Source: Lactobacillus sp. MRS-253-APC-2B (GTDB lineage Bacteria > Bacillota > Bacilli > Lactobacillales > Lactobacillaceae). Taken from it: a DNA stretch of 64,000 nucleotides. This document shows positions 52,347 to 61,082 of the stretch, piece by piece. The DNA lies in the NCBI RefSeq assembly GCF_012843675.1, contig NZ_JABAFO010000008.1, forward strand, positions 19,783 to 83,782. Direction: 5' to 3'. How positions within the stretch are numbered: position 1 is the first letter of the stretch; every line of letters begins with the position of its first letter. The position numbers were made by a program, and so were the translations under genes. Under the pieces are notes generated by a model, which searched no databases, had not been told where the DNA came from, and worked only from the letters and a program-made list of their open reading frames with translations.

Positions 52347-52808
52347 ATGGAAAATTTTTGGATTCGATTGGTCTTTGAATTTATCTTGGCCGATCTTTCG
52401 ACGATCTGTTTTGGAATCTTGCTAAACGTTCCCAAACGAGCTTATCATTCTGCCGGTGCAATCGGCGGAGCCAGCTGGGCCTTTTATTGGATCATCTATT
52501 ATCAGCTGCATCTTGGCCTGGCATTGAGCAATCTATTGGCAGCGATTATGATTGGTATCTTGAGTATGGCAGCAGCTCGCTGGCAAAAAATGCCGATGAT
52601 CATTTTTAACGTTCCAGCACTGGTGCCATTGGTTCCTGGTGGCCAAGCCTATAAAATGGTGCGTTATTTTGTATTAGGCAGCAATTCAACAGCGTTGGTT
52701 TATCTTTATCAAGTGTTGGTGATTGCCGGTGCGATTACCTTGGGTTTTGGCCTGGGCGACCTGATCAACCGATTGATATTTTCGGAACGTCACTTAAGTA
52801 ATCGCTAG
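52347..52808 (+). CDS. threonine/serine exporter, ThrE_2 (DUF3815) subunit
   Basis: A 153-residue protein with about five membrane segments corresponding to the C-terminal ThrE_2 domain of fused exporters; NVPALVPLVPGGQAYKMVRY is the key region. AGAGGTAG precedes the ATG. It works with the upstream subunit. Compared with the fused protein at 25297, this is the split form of the same transporter type. Confidence 0.88.
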   Translation: MENFWIRLVFEFILADLSTICFGILLNVPKRAYHSAGAIGGASWAFYWIIYYQLHLGLALSNLLAAIMIGILSMAAARWQKMPMIIFNVPALVPLVPGGQAYKMVRYFVLGSNSTALVYLYQVLVIAGAITLGFGLGDLINRLIFSERHLSNR

Positions 52809-52873
52809 AATGTGATATAATAAAATTTATTGTGGCTGATGCCATGACAAGATCCTACAAAGGGGCTTTTAAA

Positions 52874-53551
52874 ATGCTGATAGGACAAGATCCGAATCGT
52901 TGGAAGCGATTCATGGTAAGCTTTGTGTTATTTCTGATCATTGCCGGCATGGTAATGAGCAATTCGATGATCCTGCAGGTACTGGACTCGGTTTTTCAGG
53001 CCTTATTTGGACCCAACCCTAATCACACGCCGAATATGACCTATCACTTGATGGTTGTGGTGGCATTTTTGGGGAGTCCAAAGATGGATATTGTCTGGAT
53101 GCTGATTATTACTTTCTTTTTGTGGGGATTTAAGTATAAGGTGCCGGCACTTTGGGCATGGATGACTTTAATTGTTGGTGATCTGTTGAGTTTGATCATC
53201 AAGTACGTGGTCAAAAGAGATCGTCCACTGCAGCATCTGAGCCATGACAAGGGTTATAGCTTTCCTAGTGGGCATGTCGTGAGCTTTTTTTTGGTGGCAG
53301 CAGTGCTGTTTTTGATTGTGGTGCCATTGATCAAAAAAGCTGCGGTGCGGGTGATCTGCCAGCTTCTGCTGATTTTAGCCGTTTTTTTGGTGGCTGTTTC
53401 GCGCATCTATCTGTATGCCCACTATCCATTTGACACGGTGGGGGCAATGCTTTTGGCTTATGCTTGGTTGCAGATTTCAGAAACGCTTTATCTGACGTTT
53501 GCTGGCGACGTTAAAAATCGCTGGAAAATGACGTCTAATTCGAAACTTTAA
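52874..53551 (+). CDS. PAP2-family membrane phosphatase
   Basis: A 225-residue membrane protein with about six hydrophobic segments and the complete type 2 phosphatidic acid phosphatase triad: KYVVKRDRP (110-118), PSGH (131-134) and SRIYLYAHYPFD (176-187). Likely substrates are phosphatidate or undecaprenyl diphosphate. The frame opens at 52832, but AAAGGGG before the ATG at 52874 decides the start. It could complement UppP encoded at 44053. A bidirectional terminator follows. Confidence 0.92.
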   Translation: MLIGQDPNRWKRFMVSFVLFLIIAGMVMSNSMILQVLDSVFQALFGPNPNHTPNMTYHLMVVVAFLGSPKMDIVWMLIITFFLWGFKYKVPALWAWMTLIVGDLLSLIIKYVVKRDRPLQHLSHDKGYSFPSGHVVSFFLVAAVLFLIVVPLIKKAAVRVICQLLLILAVFLVAVSRIYLYAHYPFDTVGAMLLAYAWLQISETLYLTFAGDVKNRWKMTSNSKL

Positions 53552-53556
53552 AATAA

Positions 53557-53594
53557 AAAACCCAGTGTCGTCCAAAATCGACACCGGGTTTTTT
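53557..53594. terminator. bidirectional intrinsic terminator
   Basis: AAAACCCAGTGTCG and CGACACCGGGTTTT pair with one mismatch around TCCAAAAT, between convergent genes. Confidence 0.92.
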
Positions 53595-53614
53595 GATATA
53601 TTTCCCAGGAAATG

Positions 53615-54427
53615 CTATTCAAAAAGATCATCGATCCATTCACAAGCCAGTTCAACCCAGTGAGCGACATGGGGTTGGTCAACATCATCATGATGGGCGA
53701 CAATGGCATTGGCAATATCCATGCCGTGTGGTCCGTGCGCAAACACGTGCAGCTCTTGGGGAATCTGATGTTCTAGCAAGGCCTGACTATAATTGAGAGT
53801 ATTTTGAACCGAAACGACTTGATCGGTAAAAGTCGTCCACATAAAGGTTGGGGCATTTTGCGCGTTAACATGCATCGAAGCGTTATAGCGTTCCGGCTCA
53901 TCGGTCCATTGATTGCGAGTAGCTGCGTCTTTGGGGAAATTGAGATTAAGATCAATAACTGGATAACCCAAAATAACGGCATTTGGTTTTAGAGTAGCAC
54001 CGGGCATGTTGCTGGCTTGGCTCAGCCATTTTTCATGCCAGTAATCATTGTACAGTGCAGCAACGTGACCGCCGGCAGAAAATCCCATGATTGTTAGCTG
54101 ATCGGCTTTGAGATGCCATTTTTCGGCATTATTTCTGATCATTGCCACAGCAAGTGCTAAATCAATCAAAGGATTTGGATAGACTGGCTGCCGTTCACTG
54201 GTGAAAGTATAGCGCAGAATGAATACCTGAAAACCGCTTGCTGAAAAACTCAGGGCAGTTTTTTCGGATTGCTCAACCGGAATGTGGGTCATTGAACCAC
54301 CTGGAACAAAGATCAGCGGCCGAAACTGCTGTACTGGCGACTTGGGAACCGGCGTCTGCAGATAGCCAGTTAGAGTCGCCTTGGTTTGATATTTATTGGT
54401 GCTTAGATTTTTTTGAATGATTTTCAT
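53615..54427 (-). CDS. alpha/beta hydrolase (esterase/BD-FAE-like)
   Basis: A 270-residue alpha/beta hydrolase. The nucleophile is Ser117 in GFSAGGH, the oxyanion region is FVPGGSMTH, and the likely acid and His are in TFTDQVVSV and FAHGPHGM. It resembles the acetyl-esterase/xylan esterase-like group of lactobacilli. No signal peptide is present. TAGGAGTC precedes the ATG at 54427. It is divergent from a GNAT gene, with only about 40 bases between the starts, so the promoters overlap. Confidence 0.9.
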   Translation of the reverse strand: MKIIQKNLSTNKYQTKATLTGYLQTPVPKSPVQQFRPLIFVPGGSMTHIPVEQSEKTALSFSASGFQVFILRYTFTSERQPVYPNPLIDLALAVAMIRNNAEKWHLKADQLTIMGFSAGGHVAALYNDYWHEKWLSQASNMPGATLKPNAVILGYPVIDLNLNFPKDAATRNQWTDEPERYNASMHVNAQNAPTFMWTTFTDQVVSVQNTLNYSQALLEHQIPQELHVFAHGPHGMDIANAIVAHHDDVDQPHVAHWVELACEWIDDLFE

Positions 54428-54468
54428 TAAAAAGACTCCTAAAAAAGATCTTGGTAGGTGAAATTATA

Positions 54469-54972
54469 ATGCAGAAACGATTACTTTGGTCAATTAAGAC
54501 CCAACGTCTGCAAATTTATCAAGGTAGTAATGATGATTTGCAGGCAGTTTTAAAACTGTTGAAAGATGATGAACTGGTTAGACTAAGCGGGTTGCAGCTG
54601 CCCAACGATCAGATGATACGCAGCTGGGCAGTCAGTAATTGGCTTAGCCAAAAGCAGCTTTTGCTGATTAACGATCAAAATAATCAATTAATTGGTTTGA
54701 TTGGCTTATTCTCGATATATGCAGATGATGGTCAGCTGTGTTCAAAAATGGCAGCGCTGGGATATCTGCTGAAAAAAAGCTGCTGGGGAAATGGAATCAT
54801 GACTGAGGCGTTGGCAAACGTCTTACCAGCATTGGCAAAAAATAGCGAGTTTAAGCTTTTGCATGCGGATGTGGCCAACGAAAATATTCGCTCGCAATCT
54901 TTATTGAAAAAGCTCGGTTTCGATCAGGTCGGTAATGAAAACGGTTATTTGAAAATGGTTAAAGCTTTGTAA
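54469..54972 (+). CDS. GNAT family N-acetyltransferase (RimJ/RimL-like)
   Basis: A 167-residue GNAT protein. The central GYLLKKSCWGNGIMTEAL segment is the acetyl-CoA loop of RimJ/RimL-type enzymes, followed by VANENIRSQSLLKKLGF, which is highly typical of that group. TAGGTGA precedes the ATG at 54469; the frame extends six codons further. The substrate is unknown. Codon use is more A/T-rich than in flanking genes. Confidence 0.87.
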   Translation: MQKRLLWSIKTQRLQIYQGSNDDLQAVLKLLKDDELVRLSGLQLPNDQMIRSWAVSNWLSQKQLLLINDQNNQLIGLIGLFSIYADDGQLCSKMAALGYLLKKSCWGNGIMTEALANVLPALAKNSEFKLLHADVANENIRSQSLLKKLGFDQVGNENGYLKMVKAL

Positions 54973-55187
54973 TTACATGCAGAAACTTGTTTAAATATTT
55001 ATTTTAGTGTATAATCTTTTCGTTGTCGCAAATAAGCCAATTTGGGCAGATAGTCCAATCAATATGGTTTTTTTGCTTGAAATGCGCTAAAATGTTTAAT
55101 CATATTAAGTATGCACACCTTATACTTTATCCATGAGAAATGTATAATAGGCGCTCGAAATTGTCATAGAGGAGGAATCCATTTACG
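54973..55187 (+). promoter_or_regulatory. upstream region of first LysP-type permease
   Basis: No gene is seen. TATAAT at about 55143-55148 with TTATAC 17 bases upstream is a plausible promoter. GAGGAGG at 55170-55176 is the ribosome site, with a rather long 11-12 base spacing to the ATG at 55188. No riboswitch-like sequence is present, unlike in front of the second permease. Confidence 0.5.
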
Positions 55188-56711
55188 ATGAGTGGAGAGG
55201 CAAAGAAAGGCGGCGCGGAAAGTCAGACAATGCCTGGCAATTCCGGCCATATGAAACGGACGCTGCAGACTCGGCATCTGTCGATGATTGCCCTGGGTGG
55301 CTCGATTGGTACCGGGATGATGATTGCCAGTGGATCGGCGATCTCAACGGCCGGACCTGGTGGGGCTCTGGTAGCCTACAGCATGATGGGGATCATGGTT
55401 TACTTTTTGATGACCAGCCTGGGTGAGATGGCTACCTACATTCCGCTGACTGGATCGTTTGCCACTTACTGTACCAAATTTGTTGATCCGGCGCTGGGTT
55501 TTGCCATGGGCTGGAACTATTGGCTGAACTGGGTGATTACGATTGCTGTTGATGCCGTTACTTCAGGGGTCATTATTCAGTTCTGGTGGCCTAAGTTTCC
55601 AGAATGGATCTTCAGTGGATTCGTTTTGTTGGTGATTTTTTTAATCAACTATCTATCGGTACGCTCTTATGGTGAGACCGAGTATTGGCTGTCAATCATC
55701 AAGGTCGTAACGATCGTAGTCTTCTTGATCGTTGGTTTCATGATTATTTTTGGGATCATGGGCGGTCAAGGACCAATCGGCCTAAAGAACTTCCACTATA
55801 AGAAAGCGCCATTTGTCGGCGGCTTCCCAAGCATTCTGACCGTCTTCTTGGTGGCTGGGATGTCATTTCAAGGGACTGAGCTGGTTGGGATTACGGCTGG
55901 CGAGTCCGCAACGCCGGAAAAATCCGTGCCGAAAGCCATTCACTCGACTTTCTGGCGGATCTTGCTGTTCTATATCCTGTCAATTTTTGTGATGGCCTGC
56001 ATTTTGCCATATACTGACAAGAACCTGTTGAGCAGCAACGTTCAGGACGTGGCAATGTCGCCATTTACGATTGTCTTTAAGCGGGCAGGTTTAGCGGCTG
56101 CTGCCAGTGTGATGAATGCCGTTATTCTGACGGCCGTGATCTCGTCAGCCAACTCAGGATTGTATGCTTCAACGCGGATGCTATTCTCACAAGCACGTGA
56201 AGGTTATGCTTGGAGAGGCTTTGGCTATGTCAACAAGCGGGGAATTCCGATCTATGCATTATTGGGGACGATGGCGGTTTCGTTGGCTATCTACCTGTTG
56301 CATTTCATTAGTGCCAATGCCTACAACTATTTGATTGATGCTTCTGGACTGTCTGGTTTTATTGCCTGGCTGGGAATTGCAATGGCTCACTTTAGATTCC
56401 GGCGGGCCTTTGTTGCCCAGGGACATCAACTGAGTGAATTAAAATACCATGCCACGCTGTTTCCGTTTGGGCCAATCTTTGCTTTCGTATTTTGTATGAT
56501 CGTCATCGTTGGCCAAAACATCCCAGCCTTTATCCATCTGGATTGGGATAACATTTTAATCACCTACATGGCAGTTCCGATCTTTTTGATTTTGTTCATC
56601 TACTACAAGGTTCGCTACAAGACGCATCTGCTTTCGCTGCAGGAAGCTGATCTATCACGTAGTTCGCGTGGTGAAAAGTACATTACTGCTGACGGTAAGG
56701 AAATTAAATAG
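55188..56711 (+). CDS. amino acid permease, LysP-like (paralogue 1)
   Basis: A 507-residue AAT-family APC permease with twelve hydrophobic segments. RTLQTRHLSMIALGGSIGTG is the TM1 signature and SFQGTELVGITAGESATPEKS is the TM6 block. It is very similar along its whole length to the next permease, indicating a tandem duplication. Differences concentrate in the termini and TM4-5. Basic amino acids are likely substrates by similarity to LysP, but it lacks the lysine riboswitch, so its regulation and perhaps substrate differ (for example arginine, histidine or lysine at another affinity). Confidence 0.88.
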   Translation: MSGEAKKGGAESQTMPGNSGHMKRTLQTRHLSMIALGGSIGTGMMIASGSAISTAGPGGALVAYSMMGIMVYFLMTSLGEMATYIPLTGSFATYCTKFVDPALGFAMGWNYWLNWVITIAVDAVTSGVIIQFWWPKFPEWIFSGFVLLVIFLINYLSVRSYGETEYWLSIIKVVTIVVFLIVGFMIIFGIMGGQGPIGLKNFHYKKAPFVGGFPSILTVFLVAGMSFQGTELVGITAGESATPEKSVPKAIHSTFWRILLFYILSIFVMACILPYTDKNLLSSNVQDVAMSPFTIVFKRAGLAAAASVMNAVILTAVISSANSGLYASTRMLFSQAREGYAWRGFGYVNKRGIPIYALLGTMAVSLAIYLLHFISANAYNYLIDASGLSGFIAWLGIAMAHFRFRRAFVAQGHQLSELKYHATLFPFGPIFAFVFCMIVIVGQNIPAFIHLDWDNILITYMAVPIFLILFIYYKVRYKTHLLSLQEADLSRSSRGEKYITADGKEIK

Positions 56712-56723
56712 AAAAATTAAAAC

Positions 56724-56751
56724 TTGCTTAAAATCAAAAGTGAGTTATAAT
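56724..56751 (+). promoter_or_regulatory. promoter of lysine riboswitch-lysP unit
   Basis: TTGCTT (56724-56729), a 16-base spacer, TATAAT (56746-56751). It starts a leader of nearly 290 bases. Confidence 0.65.
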
Positions 56752-56772
56752 CAATTAATATGTAAAAGAGAA

Positions 56773-57005
56773 GAGGTGCGAGTCTCATTAGTAGACTAGG
56801 CTGGATGCTTCAGAATCAATGCCTGGCTGAAAGGGTTGCTCGCCGAAACGCGCCTTGACTGAAGACCTTGCGCGTTGGGCCGTAGTCAAATAGATTACGG
56901 ACTGTCGCAGAAAATTCTGCGGGGCGCTTCCATGATTGATTCAACAATTACGAAGTCAAGTTGAGTCGACAAGCAGGGAAGACCTTGCTTGCCGGCTCTT
57001 TTTGT
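56773..57005 (+). promoter_or_regulatory. lysine riboswitch (L-box) with terminator
   Basis: The leader shows the ordered L-box landmarks: GAGGTGC (56773-56779), CATTAGTA, GGCTGGATG, CTGAAAGGG, CGCCGAA, and GCGCTTC (56924-56930), which can close P1. It is followed by an expression platform: GAGTCGACAAGCAGGG (56963-56978) pairs with CCTTGCTTGCCGGCTC (56983-56998) and runs into TTTTTGTTT, a strong terminator. High lysine should favour termination before the permease gene. Ligand identity comes from resemblance to known L-boxes. Confidence 0.88.
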
Positions 57006-57043
57006 TTGCCTTTCTCGCCAGTAAATTTGAGGAGGATTTTTTC

Positions 57044-58540
57044 ATGAGTGAAAACGGTCATGAAGGCAATACGGGTCATATTCAGCGAACGCTGCAGACT
57101 CGGCATCTGTCAATGATTGCTCTTGGCGGTACGATTGGGACGGGGCTTTTTATTGCCAGTGGTTCGGCGATCTCAACGGCCGGGCCAGGTGGTGCATTGG
57201 CCGCCTATGCCATTATGGGGATCATGGTTTATTTTTTGATGACCAGTCTAGGAGAAATGGCCACCTACATTCCGGTATCAGGCTCATTTGCCACTTATTC
57301 AACTAAGTTCGTTGATCCGGCACTAGGCTTTGCTATGGGCTGGAACTACTGGTTTAACTGGGCAATTACGATTCCAGTTGACGTTACGACGGCTGGGCTG
57401 GTTTTCCAATACTGGCTGCCTCATTTCCCAAGTTGGCTGTTCAGTACGTTTGTCTTGATTGCTATTTTTCTGATCAACTATCTGTCGGTGCGCTCTTATG
57501 GTGAGACTGAGTATTGGCTGTCTTTGATCAAGGTCGTAACGGTCGTGATTTTCTTGATCGTTGGGGTCTGCATCATCTTTGGGATTATGGGCGGTCAAGG
57601 ACCAGTTGGCTTAAAGAATTTCCATTACAAGGATGCACCGTTTGTTCATGGTTGGTCAGGCATTTTAAGCGTGTTCCTGGTGGCTGGTTTCTCATTTCAA
57701 GGGACTGAATTGATTGGGATCACGGCAGGTGAAGCCGCTACGCCAGAAAAGTCGGTCTCCAAGGCGATTCACTCAACCTTCTGGCGGATTTTGCTGTTCT
57801 ACATCTTTGCCATCTTTGTGATTGCCTGCATTCTGCCATACACCAACAAGAACCTGTTGAACTCAGACGTACAAAACATTACGATGAGTCCATTTACGAT
57901 TGTCTTTAAGCGAGCAGGGATGGCGGCTGCTGCCAGTGTTATGAACGCGGTTATTTTAACGGCCGTAATCTCAGCGGCCAATTCTGGTTTGTATGCCTCA
58001 ACGCGGATGCTGTTCTCACAAGCACGAGAAGGTTACGCTTGGAAGATCTTTGGTTATGTTAATAAGCGGGGAATCCCGATCTATGCACTACTTGGTACCA
58101 TGGTTGTTTCTTGCCTGGCTTATCTGACACAGTTTATCGGACCAGAAGCTTATAACTACCTGATTGGTGCTTCTGGGCTGTGCGGCTTTATTGCCTGGCT
58201 GGGGATTGCTATTTCGCATCTGCGGTTCCGGTGTGCTTTCATCGCACAAGGCCACAAGGTCAGTGAGCTGAAGTACCATGCCACGCTGTTTCCATTTGGC
58301 CCGATCTTTGCGTTGATTTTGTGTGTGATCGTTATGTGTGGTCAAAACATCGATGCCTTTATCAAGATGGACTGGTCAAATATTGCCATTACCTACATGG
58401 CCGTACCACTGTTTTTGATCCTGTTTATCTACTACAAGATTCGCTATAAAACACACGTGATTCCGCTCAAAGATGTTGATTTATCGCGGAGCAACAATAG
58501 CGAATCATTTGTTCCTGAATCTGAAAACGAAGCTAAGTAG
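57044..58540 (+). CDS. lysP: lysine-specific permease (paralogue 2, riboswitch-controlled)
   Basis: A 498-residue AAT-family permease. TM1 signature RTLQTRHLSMIALGGTIGTG and TM6 block SFQGTELIGITAGEAATPEKS are present, with twelve hydrophobic segments. The frame extends upstream through the riboswitch terminator, but GAGGAGGA before the ATG at 57044 sets the start. The lysine riboswitch in its leader makes lysine the best substrate assignment. It ends at an intrinsic terminator. Its tandem paralogue lies immediately upstream. Confidence 0.93.
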   Translation: MSENGHEGNTGHIQRTLQTRHLSMIALGGTIGTGLFIASGSAISTAGPGGALAAYAIMGIMVYFLMTSLGEMATYIPVSGSFATYSTKFVDPALGFAMGWNYWFNWAITIPVDVTTAGLVFQYWLPHFPSWLFSTFVLIAIFLINYLSVRSYGETEYWLSLIKVVTVVIFLIVGVCIIFGIMGGQGPVGLKNFHYKDAPFVHGWSGILSVFLVAGFSFQGTELIGITAGEAATPEKSVSKAIHSTFWRILLFYIFAIFVIACILPYTNKNLLNSDVQNITMSPFTIVFKRAGMAAAASVMNAVILTAVISAANSGLYASTRMLFSQAREGYAWKIFGYVNKRGIPIYALLGTMVVSCLAYLTQFIGPEAYNYLIGASGLCGFIAWLGIAISHLRFRCAFIAQGHKVSELKYHATLFPFGPIFALILCVIVMCGQNIDAFIKMDWSNIAITYMAVPLFLILFIYYKIRYKTHVIPLKDVDLSRSNNSESFVPESENEAK

Positions 58541-58542
58541 TC

Positions 58543-58575
58543 AAAAAATCCTCGTCAAATTGGCGAGGATTTTTA
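58543..58575 (+). terminator. intrinsic terminator after lysP
   Basis: AAAAATCCTCGTC and GGCGAGGATTTTT pair around AAATT. Confidence 0.9.
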
Positions 58576-58749
58576 TACGTTGCTTTAAAAAATATTTTAT
58601 AGAGTAAAATCCTTGATCAGATTGCTTTTACGATGCAGGACAACATTAATGATAGTTTGTTGAAAAACATTTTACTCACGATTACGGTCCAAAGATGATA
58701 CAATGTAGCTCGTGTCTTTTTAGAAAAACAAAGCAAAGGGGTAAATGGA

Positions 58750-59391
58750 ATGATTGTACTGGCGGGAACCATTGGTGCAGGTAAGACCAGCTTGACGCGG
58801 ATGCTGGCTGACCATTTAGGAAGTCAGGCTTTTTATGAGTCGGTTAATGACAACGAGATTTTACCGCTTTTTTATAAAGATCCTAAAAAATATGGCTTTT
58901 TGCTGCAGATCTACTTTTTAAACAAACGGTTGGCCGAGATTAAGAATTCGTTTGATAATGACTTAAACGTCTTGGATCGCTCCATCTTTGAGGATGCCTT
59001 GATGTTTCGATTGAATGCGGATCTTGGCCGGGCCACTCAGACCGAGGCCGATATCTATGCCTCATTGTTGAATAATATGATGGAAGAGCTGCCGCAAGAA
59101 GTGCATACCAAGGCGCCAAGTCTTTTGATCGGGATTCAGGTATCGTTTGAGACGATGCTTAAACGGATTAAGAAGCGCGGTCGTTCGTTTGAACAGCTCG
59201 AAAATGATCCTAGTCTGTATGAATACTATCGTGAGTTGAATCAACGCTATGTTGACTGGTATGCCAGTTATGACGAAAGTCCCAAGATGCTGATTGATGG
59301 TGATCAGCTTGATTTTGTTGAGGATCCCAAGGCTGCTGAACAGGTTTTGACGATGGTTGACGACAAGCTGGCGGAGCTGCAGCTAAAATAA
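58750..59391 (+). CDS. deoxynucleoside kinase (dAdo/dGuo/dCyd type)
   Basis: A 213-residue deoxynucleoside kinase that phosphorylates salvaged deoxynucleosides. The P-loop is GTIGAGKTSL (about 6-15), the catalytic Glu and Arg are in DRSIFEDA (about 76-83), and the lid region is IKKRGRSFEQ. Lactobacilli usually carry paired dAK/dGK genes; only one is present here. GCAAAGGGG precedes the ATG. It is followed directly by tRNA-Val with a separate promoter. Base specificity is not resolved. Confidence 0.93.
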   Translation: MIVLAGTIGAGKTSLTRMLADHLGSQAFYESVNDNEILPLFYKDPKKYGFLLQIYFLNKRLAEIKNSFDNDLNVLDRSIFEDALMFRLNADLGRATQTEADIYASLLNNMMEELPQEVHTKAPSLLIGIQVSFETMLKRIKKRGRSFEQLENDPSLYEYYRELNQRYVDWYASYDESPKMLIDGDQLDFVEDPKAAEQVLTMVDDKLAELQLK

Positions 59392-59397
59392 AGCAGC

Positions 59398-59426
59398 TTG
59401 ACAAAGCTAAGTTGGACATATATAAT
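59398..59426 (+). promoter_or_regulatory. promoter of tRNA-Val/tRNA-Leu
   Basis: TTGACA (59398-59403), 17-base spacer, TATAAT (59421-59426): a consensus promoter starting 27 bases before the tRNA. Confidence 0.9.
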
Positions 59427-59452
59427 AATTTTGTTAGTTATATGTCTGACAC

Positions 59453-59525
59453 GGAGGATTAGCTCAGTTGGGAGAGCATCTGCCTTACAAGCAGAGGGTC
59501 ACAGGTTCGAGCCCTGTATCCTCCA
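59453..59525 (+). tRNA. tRNA-Val (TAC)
   Basis: Acceptor GGAGGAT pairs with ATCCTCC; the anticodon stem TCTGC/GCAGA holds the anticodon TAC; the T-loop is GGTTCGAGCC. CCA is not encoded; discriminator A. Confidence 0.96.
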
Positions 59526-59542
59526 TTTTTTATGCTTTACTT

Positions 59543-59624
59543 GCGGATGTGGCGGAATTGGCAGACGCGCAAGATTTAGGTTCTTGTATCTTATGATGTA
59601 AGGGTTCGAGTCCCTTCATCCGCA
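59543..59624 (+). tRNA. tRNA-Leu (TAG)
   Basis: Acceptor GCGGATG pairs with CATCCGC. The anticodon loop TTTAGGT on stem CAAGA/TCTTG carries TAG, and a long variable arm is present, as expected for a class II tRNA. CCA is not encoded. Confidence 0.96.
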
Positions 59625-59632
59625 TTATTATC

Positions 59633-59667
59633 AAACGGCTGTCCCGAAGCAAGGTACAGTCGTTTTT
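59633..59667 (+). terminator. intrinsic terminator after tRNA-Leu
   Basis: AAACGGCTGT and ACAGTCGTTT pair around CCCGAAGCAAGGT, followed by T residues. Confidence 0.85.
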
Positions 59668-59738
59668 TGATTTATTTTGCATTTAATCGCTGATATAGTT
59701 GTTCTTAGAAGTTTTAATCGGGAAAGGAAGCCATAAAA

Positions 59739-61082
59739 ATGATCACGTTTGGTCGTTATCGCCTTTCATTCTCAAAAGCCTTGACGTTTGGGTTCTTGAT
59801 CGTGATTGCGATCGGTACGCTGCTTTTGATGCTGCCGATTGCCGTCAAGCCTGGCGAGGATTCATCGTTTATGACGGCATTTTTTACCGCAACCAGTGCA
59901 ACCTGCGTGACTGGTTTGACGCTGGTTGATACGGCGACTCATTGGTCCTTATTTGGTCAACTGGTAATTACAGCTTTGATTGAGATTGGCGGATTGGGTT
60001 TTATGACGTTTGCGATCATGATGTTTTTGTTTGCACGTCAAAAGATCAGGCTTTCAGCACGTCTGTTGGCTCAAGAATCACTGAACTTGCAGTCGCCAGC
60101 ACAGATTACTATTGTAAATCTAATCGTTGGCCTTTCACTAATTATTCAGGTTTTAGGCGCGCTATTGCTGTGGCCTGATTTTGGTCGTCGGTTTGGCTTG
60201 GTCAAAGGGTTATGGTACAGTATCTTTCATTCAATCTCAGCTTTTTGTAACGCTGGTTTTGATCTGTTTGGCAACAGCCTGGCATTATTTGCTGATGATA
60301 CCTATGTCTTATTTATCATGGCAGTTTTGATTATTGCCGGCTCATTTGGTTTTTTGGTTTGGCGAGATCTATTGCTTTATCGAAAAAAGCATCGGTTGTC
60401 GCTGCATACCTCACTGGCACTTTCAACGGGGGCCATCATTTTGTTGCTGTCTTTGATGAGCTACCTTTTAACTGAAGACAATCTGGCGGCCCAGTTTCCA
60501 CATATGTCAACTGAACAGCGCTTCGTCAATACCGTCTTTATGGCGATAACGCCGCGGACGGCTGGCTTAATTACTTTTCCTTATCAAAAGCTTTCGGCAG
60601 CTGGAATTGCGGTCACGGTGATTCTGATGTTTATTGGTGGAACACCAGGCTCAACGGCTGGCGGGATCAAAACGACTACGGTTGGGCTATTGACGCTGCA
60701 GAGCATTGCCACTTTAAAAGGTCAGCGCGATACGGTTTTTGGCAGACGACGCTTTAAAGAAGAAAATATTTTTCGGGCACTGACGCTGGTTTTTGTTGCT
60801 TTTGCAATTCTTGCCGCGGCCATCTTATTGTTGTGTCTGACGCAGCATTTGCCAGCCCGCTTTACGCTAGAAGACATTATTTTTGAGGTTATGGCCGCAT
60901 TTGGTACGACCGGTATCAGCATGGGGATTACGCCGCATCTGAATCTATTTGGCAAACTGATCATTATGGCATTAATGTTTATTGGACGGGTCGGCATCTA
61001 CACGGTTATGTTTACCATCTTGAATGCTCATCCTAAGCAAAAGAACTATCGCTATCCGGAAGAAGGGGTTTTGATTGGCTAA
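59739..61082 (+). CDS. ktrB: potassium uptake protein KtrB (TrkH family)
   Basis: A 447-residue channel-like K+ transporter with four membrane-pore-membrane repeats. Selectivity-filter segments are visible as SATCVTGL (first repeat), HSISAFCNAGFD (second), TPRTAGL (third) and FGTTGISMGI (fourth). GAAAGGAAG precedes the ATG. Its end overlaps the ktrA start by 8 bases, showing coupling. It forms the membrane part of the Ktr system, gated by the KtrA ring. Confidence 0.94.
   Translation: MITFGRYRLSFSKALTFGFLIVIAIGTLLLMLPIAVKPGEDSSFMTAFFTATSATCVTGLTLVDTATHWSLFGQLVITALIEIGGLGFMTFAIMMFLFARQKIRLSARLLAQESLNLQSPAQITIVNLIVGLSLIIQVLGALLLWPDFGRRFGLVKGLWYSIFHSISAFCNAGFDLFGNSLALFADDTYVLFIMAVLIIAGSFGFLVWRDLLLYRKKHRLSLHTSLALSTGAIILLLSLMSYLLTEDNLAAQFPHMSTEQRFVNTVFMAITPRTAGLITFPYQKLSAAGIAVTVILMFIGGTPGSTAGGIKTTTVGLLTLQSIATLKGQRDTVFGRRRFKEENIFRALTLVFVAFAILAAAILLLCLTQHLPARFTLEDIIFEVMAAFGTTGISMGITPHLNLFGKLIIMALMFIGRVGIYTVMFTILNAHPKQKNYRYPEEGVLIG

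Noticed and set aside
56936..57043. N-terminal extension of the second LysP-type permease
   Set aside because: It would translate the riboswitch terminator hairpin; a strong GAGGAGGA site precedes the later ATG.
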